Positions 18,012-33,900 of a stretch of DNA of 64,000 nucleotides are shown here, in pieces; within the stretch, counting starts at the first letter, position 1; each line of letters begins with the position of its first letter. Position numbers and translations under genes: made by a program. The notes under the pieces are model-generated. The model saw only the letters and a list, made by a program, of their open reading frames with translations, did not search any database and was not told the DNA's origin. The stretch comes from Mugil cephalus (Eukaryota; Chordata; Actinopteri; Mugiliformes; Mugilidae): positions 20,409,501 through 20,473,500 of the forward strand of contig NC_061771.1 of assembly GCF_022458985.1 (NCBI RefSeq), given 5' to 3'.

Positions 18012-18839
18012 GATGAGATTGTCTCCACAGAGTTGATTCATTAAAGGCATTTTTCTTTGTTTGGACACATTTTTGACTGATTCTTACAGTGATCGCGTTA
18101 ACAATCGGACCAGACGTACAGCACACTTCCAATTTCAATCTAGAATATTATTTTACCATAAACTATTTTAAAAGTGGGAAGTCTACATAGATATGCACAA
18201 GTGTAACCACCTCAAGCACAAATCTCTGACAAGTAATTTACTGTACACACCAAACGAGCAGTCTGGATCTGGCAGGCCTCAGTTCAGCTCAGCTTTCTTC
18301 TTTTACAAAGAGTTTTTCACTGGAGACCATCTGGTCAATAATTGAGGTTTGCCATATAAAGTTTTTTTTTTTTTTTACAACCACCTCGAGATGAAAGTTG
18401 AAACAATGAAATATTATCAGCTAATATCTAATAGTCCATAGCCTTTGAATAGTTCATAGATGAATGTTTATTTGACTCTATCAGATCACATATCGGGGAG
18501 AGAGAAGACAGGAAAATGGCCTTTAAAATAAATGTAAACATTCCTAAATATTACTTAATATTACTTCAAGGAAACGATTTACAATTGTAAAAATAAAATT
18601 TTACATAAAGCTGCTTTAGTTATTTCTTATTATAAAATAAAAGGTAGCAAAATCCTCACCTTACCTCCAGACAAAAAGTAAATAATGGGAATAAATAGCC
18701 GGGTATTGTCCTCGTTATTGTTTTATTTTGTCGTTTTAAATGTTTAACAATTTAATCAAGCACTATGAGACCTGGTGCAGTTGTTGTTGTTCCTCCGGGA
18801 CCTCACATGGGGGCGCTATTCCGCCGAGAAACCCTACCA

Positions 18840-19006
18840 GGATTAAAACAGACGAAGAAGAAGCCTGCAGCTGTTAGCTGAACTATATTAATGGCAGCGA
18901 ACGACAGATAGCAGCTTTTTATCTGTTGAAACAGCATTGAAAAGCGCATTTTAACGAACCGCTAATGATTTGGATCAGATTGGTACGTTTCTCTCCGCAC
19001 TGAGAG
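18840..19006 (+). promoter_or_regulatory. mief2: Candidate 5' non-coding exon and promoter of mief2
   Basis: CACTGAGAG followed by GTGAGTGTG at 19007 is a strong splice donor with no long ORF before it. The first mief2 coding exon (23231-23389) has 21 nt of leader after an AG acceptor, so an upstream non-coding exon is needed; this is the best candidate. The 5' end is approximate. Confidence 0.4.
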
Positions 19007-22000
19007 GTGAGTGTGTCTAACAGGAGAGCGTAGAAATGACGTAACTGCCACTAACCGGTTAGCATTACTAGCCGAGGTTGTTGTTGATCATTTCCCTGGA
19101 CAGTTGTTGTGTTACGTTGTTGCCTGTCAGTGTTACTAATCTCTGGCGATGCATTCACGGACTGATAAACAGCTTTCAACACACTGGGGAGAAGTTAGCA
19201 GGTCATTGCTAACTGGCTGCTACAAGGCAACACTAGCTACGGGTCAATCTTAACACTTTACAGGGCACTAATCCAAAAAAATCAACCCTAGACTGTCATT
19301 GTAAGAAATCAGAAGACTTTACTTTTGTGAAAATGATTTAAATTTTCATGGAGAAAATCAAGATGAATGAATTTACCATATAGATTTCCTTGTCCTTAAG
19401 TGGTAAATAAATGTAAACATGTATTTAGACCATTAGAACATAAGAGCTGATTCAGACACTTGCCAACTTTAGACAACTTTAGACAACATTAGACACGTCT
19501 TCACCAAATGGTGCTCAGTGTTCATGCAGCGGTGGACCTTGAAGACAACATTTGACAAGGATTTGATCCAAAAATGTTTCCCTGATCTTCTGATCATCTT
19601 CTGATTGACTGAAAACCACGTCTGTCTGGTTCCTTGTCCCGTGAAGAGTTCAGATACTAATTAATAAATGTGTCAGCAGTTGTTTTAAATCCTGCTTTTG
19701 ATCTGTTTATATTCTCCAGCACACCTTTTTCCCATACTGAAATATTCTATTAAAGAAAGACAACGCAACAGACAAAAAATAAATACATAAAAGAGATTGT
19801 ATGAATACTAACCAGTATTAACTAAATCACACAGACGCCACTAAATAACAACCTAACACGTTGCTCCAAAAACAGAAGCAGGTCTGCGCGGGGGATAAAA
19901 CTAAGATGATTGAAATATTTGCAGATATTTCACCCCAAAATGGGACTGAACCGGAAACCGATGCAGATAACAAACACATCTAGATGACTTTCATTTGACG
20001 ATGCCCAGCAGACTGAAATTAGCAGAAACCTGTGGGACCCAGTTACACGTGTCTATGGTCCAACAAAGTCTGGTGAGACGTGGTTCTCGTAGAAAACTAT
20101 CAGAGACCCACCTAGAATGAAGACTGAGGTTTCATGCATCAGGGTGTAGCAGGCAGAAGCTGGGTGTGATTTATCTATTTATTTTTTTAGACTCTAGCTA
20201 TGGGTTCAGACGAACAATTTACAGACTGTCTCCTACAGAGCTGGAAGGGTTCAGTTCAATATCTGTTCTGAATGGTTTGAGTTTCACCCGTGAGAAATCA
20301 AAGCAGTTCTTTAAAGTGTTAGAAAAAGTTCAGTGATAAATTGTCTAAGGTCCCTGGGGGAGAAGTCATAGTGCGTGTTTTTTTTCTGCAATGTCCTTAT
20401 GTAACACATCACCACTTTGTTCTTTTATCAGTGAAGTCCTTGTTTCATATAGAGACAGTTTTCATTCCTGAATACTTGTATAACTTTGCAGGATGTAATG
20501 CTGCTAATGATGTCAGTGTCTTAGTCTGGTAATAAAATAGTTGGTCAGTTTAAGTTGTTTTTTCAAAGCGGTGATGTGACAGCATTATTTTTCTGCCTGT
20601 GGACGACACTTAGCGTATTGGTCCTTTGCTTGTCTTGGTGGCGCTGCCTTAAACCTTAAACACGACTCTGCTGTGACGTTTAAGGCCCCATACTGTACGC
20701 GCTGTAACCTGACAAGGGAGGTTGTTATAAATGTGACCCCGCTAGTGTGACTGAGGCATGTATGTGATCTATAAATAGAGTTTCAGGAGACAGAGAGGGC
20801 ACAGTCAGTTTAAATGGTTTGTCTTTGCGGACCTCAGGTGCTGCCCAGAGTTAAATAAGATACGCACAGTGTGGCTTTTGTTTCGCAGTGTTACAGGAAC
20901 ACACGCGTTTAGAAATGGGTGTAAAATACTCACTAATTCTGCTGCTTCCTTCTGCACTAGATCATAGACAGACAGGATGTAATTCTGTCAACTGACTTTT
21001 GTTAGTGAGACTCTATTAAAACATTAGTGCTTTTAAAATGTGTGTTCTTTTAATCCAGTAACGCTCTGCCTCCGCCACTGAGGCAGCCTAGAGAACAGTG
21101 CGGTATCCAACCCTTTCCGCACGTCAGATTATAATCATCCTGCCAGCGTTCCTGTTTTTAAGAACGGGACTCATCGTGGCTGCCAAGGGCCTAAAATTTG
21201 ACCTCAAAAGCACTTTGGCAGCAGAGTTTGTTTCCCGAAACTAAACCGGTTATTGTTGGTGTCAATGATAAATACGTTCTACTCATTAATGTACATCTTA
21301 AAATAAATAAAATGTAATGAGTTATGTTCATACGAACTGTACGTGAATACTTTAGTGACTGGTTTAAAGCAGCTTTACCAGTCGGGTGACGTTTGCGTGC
21401 TTTCACACAGTGGTAGGAGTGGTAGTTGTTGTAAACACATGAAAAGATGTAGGAATGAAGAAATGATCTCTCAAAACGTGCCCCCGTCTTCCAGGGTTCA
21501 AGTATGGAATTTGTTTGTGAAAACTAGTGTATGGGAAAATATTCACGTTTCCAAGTCTGTTATCACTGTTTGATTTGATTTTCCAAAACATAAAATCATG
21601 ACTATCTAAAAGACAAATGGATCAGTCTGTTCTTTTAAGGCACTTGGCAACGCAGCTGAAATGTTTGTGTGAGAGCACACAGTCGGCTACGCGTCCAAAA
21701 AAACTTTTGGGCGGATTGACAAGTTGGCTGCTCAGCCCTGTGCTCCCGTCCTCCTCCTCCACCCCGTTTAAAGGGGCCGCCCAGGTGTCGTCGAGTTTCA
21801 CTGCTGCTTCGACAGACGGGTGGTGACCACGCACCGTCTGAACTCTTTTATGATCGCTGAACATAATAATGGGAAAATGTCAATTCTCAGTCGACTGTCT
21901 CACTCTATTTATAACATATCACTTTGTTTAAATTATAATTTATTCATTTAGTATTTGACTTAACTTGGTTACTTCTTAAACAGTATTGAGTGCTTATTTG

Positions 22001-23230
22001 ATGTTAAAGAATGCTAGTGAGGGCAAGTCTTGTGTAACATCAGGTAGTTCAGCCTTTCAATACAAAAACAGTAAAAAAAACGTGCACTAAATTTATCTGG
22101 GTTTGCTCTTATTTGTTTGGGCTACATTACCTGGCTGTAATCTTCTACAGATCATTTGGTGACATAACTGCATATATATTCACAATAAGGAAATAATTTA
22201 TTTACATGATACACCACAGTTTACTCTTTAGTTTGTATCTGACAGATGCTTTTGGTAAACATGCAAATCGTATCGGATCATTTTCCTAATGGTCCACGTA
22301 AATAGGCAAATTAACTTGACGTGACACATTAACTTTAACACATGATTCAGTTGTTCACTAAGTGAAAATGATGTTTTAAAACATGTTAAATCATCCTTTT
22401 TTCTATGTAACACACTGGCTCAAACTCTCCTAACGTAGTCTCCACACAGATGATTTGCTCTGTGATCGCTTCAATGGTAATAATGTATTTTGACATCCAC
22501 TTTTTCCTTTTTTTTCCCCCACCATTTTTCCTAGTTTCTCCTTTCATTTCTCACGTGTCTGCATACATTTGACTGTTGCGCTGCTGGATGAATATGCCGT
22601 TTTTAATTAGGGTAATCGCGCTGCAGTTAGTGATGCGCAGGCTGCAATTATATCTGCAGGCATCGCAGTTAATCAGAGGATCGGGTGGATCCTTTCAGCA
22701 AAATTAACATTAACGGTGGATAGGCTGTGGGTGGGCGAAACAACACACGGGACACTAATTAGCAGACATCCTTCATTTTAGTTTGAAGATATTAACGGCG
22801 GCAGCCTGCGTCCGCGCTGTTGCCGTTTTACTAAAAATGCTTTAAATGTTTATTTAAAACCAGCTCGGTCACGGTGTATTATTTAAATTCCCTGATGCAG
22901 GATTCGCAGCAGGTTTCTAAATCAAAGGGGTTTTGTGGGTGGTGTGTGGATGATCTGTGCACGCATGGGGATTCAGGGGATGTCAGAGCCGATCCACACA
23001 TAACTAACATCTCTCATGGATTATTCTGACTGTATGATATTATTCTATGTACGTACTCAAAATGGAATTGTTGGGCTCCCTTTCTATAATGGTGTCCCAA
23101 CAACATAAACTGACAAGTATTATAACATGAATTCACTGTAAAACTCCAGTCGCAACATTTCCGGAAAAGGTGAAATCTATAAGTGTTGATTTTTTTCCCC
23201 TCTAAACGTTCCTGCTCTTCTTCTCCGAAG
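19007..23230 (+). other. mief2: Probable first intron of mief2
   Basis: No gene is seen. A block at about 22570-22900 (AGTGATGCGCAGGCTG, ATCGGGTGGATCC, GGTGGGCGAAAC) resembles non-autonomous hAT-type repeats of fish, at low confidence. The remainder is unique-looking AT-rich sequence. Short ORFs at 21343-21864 have no recognisable domain. Confidence 0.35.
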
Positions 23231-23251
23231 GCTAACCACGACAAGGAGGCG

Positions 23252-27513
<4,262 letters not shown>

Positions 27514-28193
27514 CTCATCTCAGCTCCGTGGAGTCATCTTATCATCCATTACGTCTGGTTCAACCTCCTCGTTTGACTGAGTCTGACGCAAAGAGACGGT
27601 CGATCTGAGAGTAGATAATCAAGCTGGAGACGTCGCAATGTGCCAAGGAAAAGAGCCGACGATTGAAAGAGTGCTTCAGGATGTGCGTCTGCCACCGACC
27701 CTCGTTTCAAATTCGTGTGATTCCGTTTCACCTTTAGTCTGCGACGATCATCTCGGCCATCAGCAGTTCAGTGAACAGCAGCAGAGTGGTAGAGGTTGTG
27801 GCTTAAATGCTTACCTTTGTTGTATCCTTTAATTGATGCTGTGTGCTCTCCGCCATCTTCCTATATCTACTCACTAATCGGGACAATAATAACGACCCGC
27901 TGAGAATCACCGGGCCGCACTAAACTATTCGGTTTGTCTGAGGTGGTTATTTAACTTGGCATGTGTGTTTTATTATACTGGAGGCTGAGGCGTTGAATCA
28001 TCTTTGTTGGTCTTGTTACGTGTACATTTTGTTGCCAATATATCTGGGTAAACTAATCCTTTAAATTACCTGAGAATTTAATGCACTTGCTTTTAAATGC
28101 CGTATGAATGTCGTGGACACGTTTCAGCTATAATTCGCGTCGGGTGTAAGAGAAACGCAATTTCTGTGATTGAGCAGTGAAACTACAAACATA

Positions 28194-28199
28194 AATAAA
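28194..28199 (+). promoter_or_regulatory. mief2: Poly(A) signal of mief2
   Basis: A canonical AATAAA about 680 nt after the stop codon; plausible transcript end. Confidence 0.5.
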
Positions 28200-28340
28200 G
28201 CACTTGTTTAGATTCTCTCTCAGATGTGATTTTGTGACAGTAGGAGGTGTGGCTTGTTGTTTGGGTGAAAGGAGCCATGAGCTGAAGGCTTCTTATGTCT
28301 TATGTTTTCTTTGTGTCCGCACTGACATTAAAAAGATAGA

Positions 28341-28560
28341 CCGATCAGCCAAAACATTATGACCTCCGACAGGAGATGTAAATGACATCGACCATCTTGT
28401 GACGATTGAGTGTTATACTGGGAAACTTTTGGACCTGGCATTTGTATGGATGTTACTTTAGACATGTACCACCCACTTAGACCAGACACCCCCACCCCAT
28501 AGCAATGACACCATGATGGCAGCAGCCTGCCTTAAGCCATTTAAACACTTTGAGTGTATG
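28341..28560. repeat. Dispersed fish repeat beginning CCGATCAGCCAAAACATTAT
   Basis: The block starting CCGATCAGCCAAAACATTAT at 28341, then GACC and blocks such as CTGGGAAACTTTTGGACCTGG and TGTACCACCCACTTAGACC, is one I recognise as common in fish genomes, usually at transposon ends. A related copy in opposite orientation lies at 31755-31802. The parent family is not assigned. Confidence 0.5.
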
Positions 28561-29384
28561 TTTGGGCTCATTGTCCATTTGCTTGACCCGTTTGGGGGAA
28601 GTTTTAAATTATTTGCTGATATATTGAGATTCACTATATCCACACAAACTTCCTTCCTCTTCCTTCCACCTCAACAACCCGTTGCTGCTACTTCCGTGCT
28701 TTATGTTTGTCTTTCAACTTGCAAGCAGACCAATTTTTCCTCAAGATAAAATAATATATTTCAAAGACAAACGGTTAAGTTTTTGTTTCATCACACCAGA
28801 TGCCATTTCTTCCAGAAATAAGATCTTCGTTTACTTGTGCGGCGCCTTTCAGGCTGTGTCAATGTAGGACTCGTTTTACTGTACACAGGTGAACATGATA
28901 CCTTCAGGCTTTTGGAAACTGTTGTTAAGGGTGAATTAGGCTTCTAAAAAATAAATCCACAATCTTTCCTGATATTGTGGTGGATTACTTTGGATTTTCA
29001 ATGATGTCAAAGAAGGTAAGCCTTAAAAAAACATCCACAACTGCAATTGTTATATAATGAAATTATGAGAAAAAGGATCAATCTAGTCTGACCTACGTAA
29101 AGTAGACATCCTAACCGCCTCGCTAAACTTCCGACTTCAACCCAATGGGAACAAACTATTCAAAACACATATTCAAAACACTCAGATGGAACTGACGGGG
29201 CTTCAGTCAGGTTGAGCTACTGTAGAAAACTCAAGTCCAAAACTGTTACGTAATTTCTTGTTGTTTTGACCTGGTTTGACCTTCTATACTTTAGTCCATC
29301 AGTGATGAGCACGACGTCACATTGGAACGAAGTGAGGTTTTAAATAGAGGCAGCACCTCCTAATAAAGGTAAACTTTTGCAGTA

Positions 29385-29665
29385 AGACTTAGACTTTAGT
29401 GATCCACAAGGGAAATTAATTGATCCATAAAGGAAGTTCTGTAGTGTTCACTATGGCAGCAGAGCTGAATCGTTCTGCTGGAGATTGAGCTCCTCTGACT
29501 CTCTGATGTTTGGTGTAGCGGATGGGATGGATCGTCCATAATGGAGAGCAGTTTATCCAACGGCCTCCTGTCCCTCACTGAGACAAATGACTCCCAACTC
29601 CCTACCGATCACTTGTCCAGCCTTTCGGATCAATTTGTCGATCCACGATCAGTGCAGAAATTGTA
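29385..29665 (-). mobile_element. Rex1-like LINE relic
   Basis: GACTTTAGTGATCCACAAGG at the left edge is the inverted form of a common fish LINE or SINE 3' end. The interior (GGATGGATCGTCCATAATGG, AGAGCAGTTTATCCAACG) resembles the reverse-transcriptase 3' region of such elements. It is decayed, with no intact ORF. Confidence 0.45.
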
Positions 29666-30044
29666 CTGCTCCTTCATCAAGAGTAAACTCACATTCCTAT
29701 ACTCCATAATAATAAACTTACTGTGGACTAAAGTGCCTTTTTGAACACCATAGGTTTTTGCCAGTTTCGCACTCTGATCTATATATTGTATACAATGTAA
29801 TTTAGACTATCACCAGTTGGTTTATTCTATGTTACTTATTTTAAAATAGCCCTTAATTGTCCCCTGGAGACAAAAAATAAAAAATAAAAATCTGAATTTT
29901 TCTGCCTTTTCTCCTTTACAATCCACAGGGAAATCTGCTACTTTTTAAACTACACTTATTTGAGTATTATTGTAGATTTATTATTTCAGATTAGGAAGAT
30001 CTTGCAGATTCACCCTATAATCCATTTAGCTTCAAGTAGACTAA

Positions 30045-30215
30045 GTAAGTAAACTTTATTTATAGAGCACCTTTCATAGATAGTAAACCACAACGGGTTT
30101 CACAAGAATTTAGTAAAACGACAGAATGTTGCACAAAATAATAAAACAAAAGTAAAAACAAAGCACATTCAATACAGTTAAGACAAAAAACATATATAAC
30201 GACAAATATAATTAT
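30045..30215. repeat. Decayed interspersed repeat
   Basis: AACTTTATTTATAGAGCACC followed by TTTCATAGAT, CACAACGGGTTTCACA and an A-rich tail fits the fish repeat class with consensus near TTTATATAGCACCTTTCATA. No coding sequence is seen. Confidence 0.5.
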
Positions 30216-30499
30216 AAACGTCTGATCGGTGCCTGCAGTACAACCCTCGGGGTTTTATTGCTGCACGTGAGTGTTATCTATATATATATAGCACAGGTGA
30301 CCGGAAGAGTTCATTACTGTTTTCTGACTCGCCTCTGAACTGGACGTCCAGACCGGTCTCTGTCGGTCTTGCAGCATGTGTCTGTCACATGGCTAAATAT
30401 GGGATTACGAGCCTCGGGTTGTCAAAATACGCCAAGCAAAAAAAAAATAAAAAATGTTTAGCCCGAAGGACAGTTTACTTCTTGCCAGAAAGCGGAACT

Positions 30500-30911
30500 C
30501 AAATCCCGGGACAAAGTTCGCCTAACCGCGTGACCGAAGCCGCCTCCAGGGAACTTTCGTTTCTCCTTTAACTTTTCTCGGATTTCTGTTCCTGAAAACT
30601 CCGCTCGTTTTACTGCCGCTGTTGAAAGGAAGCGAGTGGGATCTACCCCGAAGTTTAGTTCAGCTCTTTGTGACTATATCGTTTAATGGCTGCGGACAGC
30701 TGCGCAACAAGTGTTTAACTCTCGGGGGTCGTCGTCGCTGCTGTTGTTGTTGTTGTCGTCGTCGCCTTCGGGTGAACAGCTGACTCACCCACTGAAGGCC
30801 GGGCAGCACCGGGACATGGCGCAGTGTGACCCCGAAGTCCGATCCGCCCGCTGAGAAGATCCAAAGCTGACATGTCCTCCATGGGTTGAGACTCCACCAC
30901 GCCGGGAGAAG
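30500..30911 (+). promoter_or_regulatory. smcr8: GC-rich promoter/leader of smcr8 with GTY triplet repeat
   Basis: GC and CpG content rise before the start codon. A triplet run of GTC, GTT and CTG units occupies about 30728-30765. No TATA box is evident, and the transcription start cannot be placed. Confidence 0.4.
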
Positions 30912-33900
30912 ATGATCGGGTCCCCGGACCTGCTGGCCTTCACCGGCACCGAGGGCTTCGGAGAAAGAGAGGATGTCCGGGTGGCTCAGGGTCTACCCGA
31001 GGACCTCTCTGTCCCCCTGTTGCCTTCATGTCACCCCTGGACCACATCAGCCCAGTTCAACAGAGACTTCATACTGGTGGCTGAATTCTCTGAGCAGGTG
31101 TGTGTGTGTGTTTTAAATTTTTTATTTATTTACCTAACAGTAAACTTAAAATTAAAAATAAAATGACCATTGTACATTTCCTCATTAATGTGGCATATGT
31201 GTAAAAAAAAAAAAAAAACACCTCAGCGGCCGATGCCTTTTCCTCACGTTCATGTCCAGATATTAGAAAAATAGAAATAATTTTACTACATGGCACAACA
31301 CATATACGCCGCGCAGTGAGACCCTGTCTCATGGAGTCATATTCCTGCAGTGCAGCCATAATATTTTGACTAAACCACATTCCCCACATGTGATAAGCTC
31401 TACGCGTTTTCTTCTATTCACAAACTTCTTCGGTTTGATGCCTCGATGCTCTAACAATGCGCCAAAGAAGGACGTAAAACCCAAGGAATCTCACATCTTA
31501 ATTATTTTAAGCACACGTCTGTAGTTTTGTCCGTGAACGCCGCTGGTGGTGCAACAAATAGTTTTATTGAGGAAGTCACTGTGAGATTACCATCTGTTTT
31601 TCAACACACACGCAGGCACATCAAAACACGTATCACAAATATGTGTTGTGACTAATGTAAGTGAGTACATTAGCAACGACACCCCAAAAGACAGACACAC
31701 GAAAATGGTTTAGGAACAACTAGAACAAAAAACATGAAAAACAGCACAAGGTGTTGACCTACACAATATTAGGAAGGTGGTCATAATGTTATGCCTGATT
31801 AGGATTATAAATGCGTATGCTGATTCATTTGACTCAACATTCAAAGATGTAGCATGTCAAATTCTCTCATTAAAAGGTCTAAAAATAGCTAAATGAAATT
31901 AACTTTGTTATCGCCAATGTTTCTAATAAGGTTGAAGCTCAAAGACATTTAATGTTATTCACTGTAATGGCAACTTTGTGTTTTGGTCCAATGTCAGTGG
32001 TTCCCTCTAGTCGTTATAATATTCTTTAAAACAAATGCACACAACATTATTTTTAGCTATTCTCAGTGGAATTGATTTGTCCAGGAATAACCAGATACAT
32101 GAGGCTTCATTTCTAATATTTCTAATATTGTAGCATCTTCATGTAAATAAACTCTTTCAATGTGAAATAGCCCATTACAACAGCTCCAATTCAAAAGTAA
32201 CTGGACACCAAAACAAAAGAATATGACCTCACCATTTTGCATGAAGTGTTATATTGACTGATCGTATTTCCTGGTACTGATGTAGCTGCAGCTTCCACTG
32301 AGTGTTTTATAATTTTACTGTTTCTGAAGGGAGCACATCTGATAAATACACTGAGCCAACAAATATGTTTACGCACTCTTATCGCATGTGTACAAATGAA
32401 TTTTAAGATGAAAACTTACCAGAAGTTTGTTGCTTAACAAAGCTTTAATATGACTAAATTTTATCCACATTGTTCATCTAGAAAATAGCAGATAGTAAAA
32501 AGAAATGTCTTGAGCTTACAAAGGTCCTAAGGCGAATTTGTCACATTGGGGGAAAAATACATAAAATCTGTTGTTATTAGTTGTTTTATTTCAAAAAATG
32601 AATGCGGCTGAATTGGACTGTGTCTCTTAGGGATGGGTATTGGCAAGGACTTCACGATACGATATGTATCGCGATACTTGAGTCACAGTGTGATACATTA
32701 TTGCGATATTATGATATCACAAAATTCTATGTAGTTCACTCAGAAATTTTAAATGCAGCTTAAAATTCACGCAGTATATAGAGTATGTACATCACATAAT
32801 AGTAATAATTCATTGGACAAATTGAGTCAAAAACAATATTAATCCAAATGATCCATTTCCAATTTATTGCACTTGCAGAGAAAAGGTAGAGGTGCAGAAG
32901 TCATTCAAGATAGGCCCAAAACATAACTTTTTCTTTCAAAATCAATATTGTATCAGAAGAAATCTTGATGTTTTCTCCCACTCGTAGTGTCTCTATAAAC
33001 CTCTTTGCTCTGTGCGTCCAGGTGGGTCCGAAGCCTGTGTTGACGATACCTGACGACCCCAGAGTCATCGGCTCCTTCGACCTCAACCACTTCTCTGTTC
33101 GCATCATGTCTGTGGACTACCAGGCGTCCGGCCCCGGCCACACCCCTCCCTCCACATCTGGCCCCCGGCTCAATTTCAGCGAGGACTCCAAAGTCATCCT
33201 GGGAGACTCGGCGGAGGACGCCTTTGCGTACGTCCACCACGTGACCCTGTACGACCTGGAGGCCCGGGGGATGGTGCGTCCGTTCTGCATGGCCTATGTC
33301 TGCTCGGATCAGGCCAAGCTGATGGAGAACTTTTCCGAACTGTCGACGCGCTTCTCCCAGGCGTCGGACAGCCTCAAGACGGGAAACAGACAAGCGTTTT
33401 CCATGGAGCTGCAGAGGAAATTACAAGAGCTTGAGTAAGATCAATATTTAGTAACCGCATCCGCACCAGGCAGAAAGAATTTGGACAGTTTGCTCTTCAG
33501 GCTCTGAGCTTCCATTTGAAATAAAGAGATCTGAGACTAATTTTAAGATTCAGGAGTAAATTGGACGTTTGACTCCTCTGAACTTTCCCCAGGGTCTAGG
33601 AAACCTTTGGAGATATTCGGTGCGTTTCCACAGCAGGAGCTTTGATCTAAATTTAGTTTAAAGAAACTAATTTTACTCTGCAAGAACTCTCAGTTTAGAG
33701 AGCAGCGTTTATTTAGAATGTAAAGAGACTTCAGGGGTTGAACTTTTACACATTTTGTTTCACTATCGTGGCTCACTGGGACTTTAATAATACACCTGTG
33801 CCAAGTAAAAATGGCTAACTGTGGTGTCATTTCTCAGTCTGTATATCCTCACTTCGTCTCCTCACATCTTCCTCCCTCTTATCTGAGACAGAAGGACATG

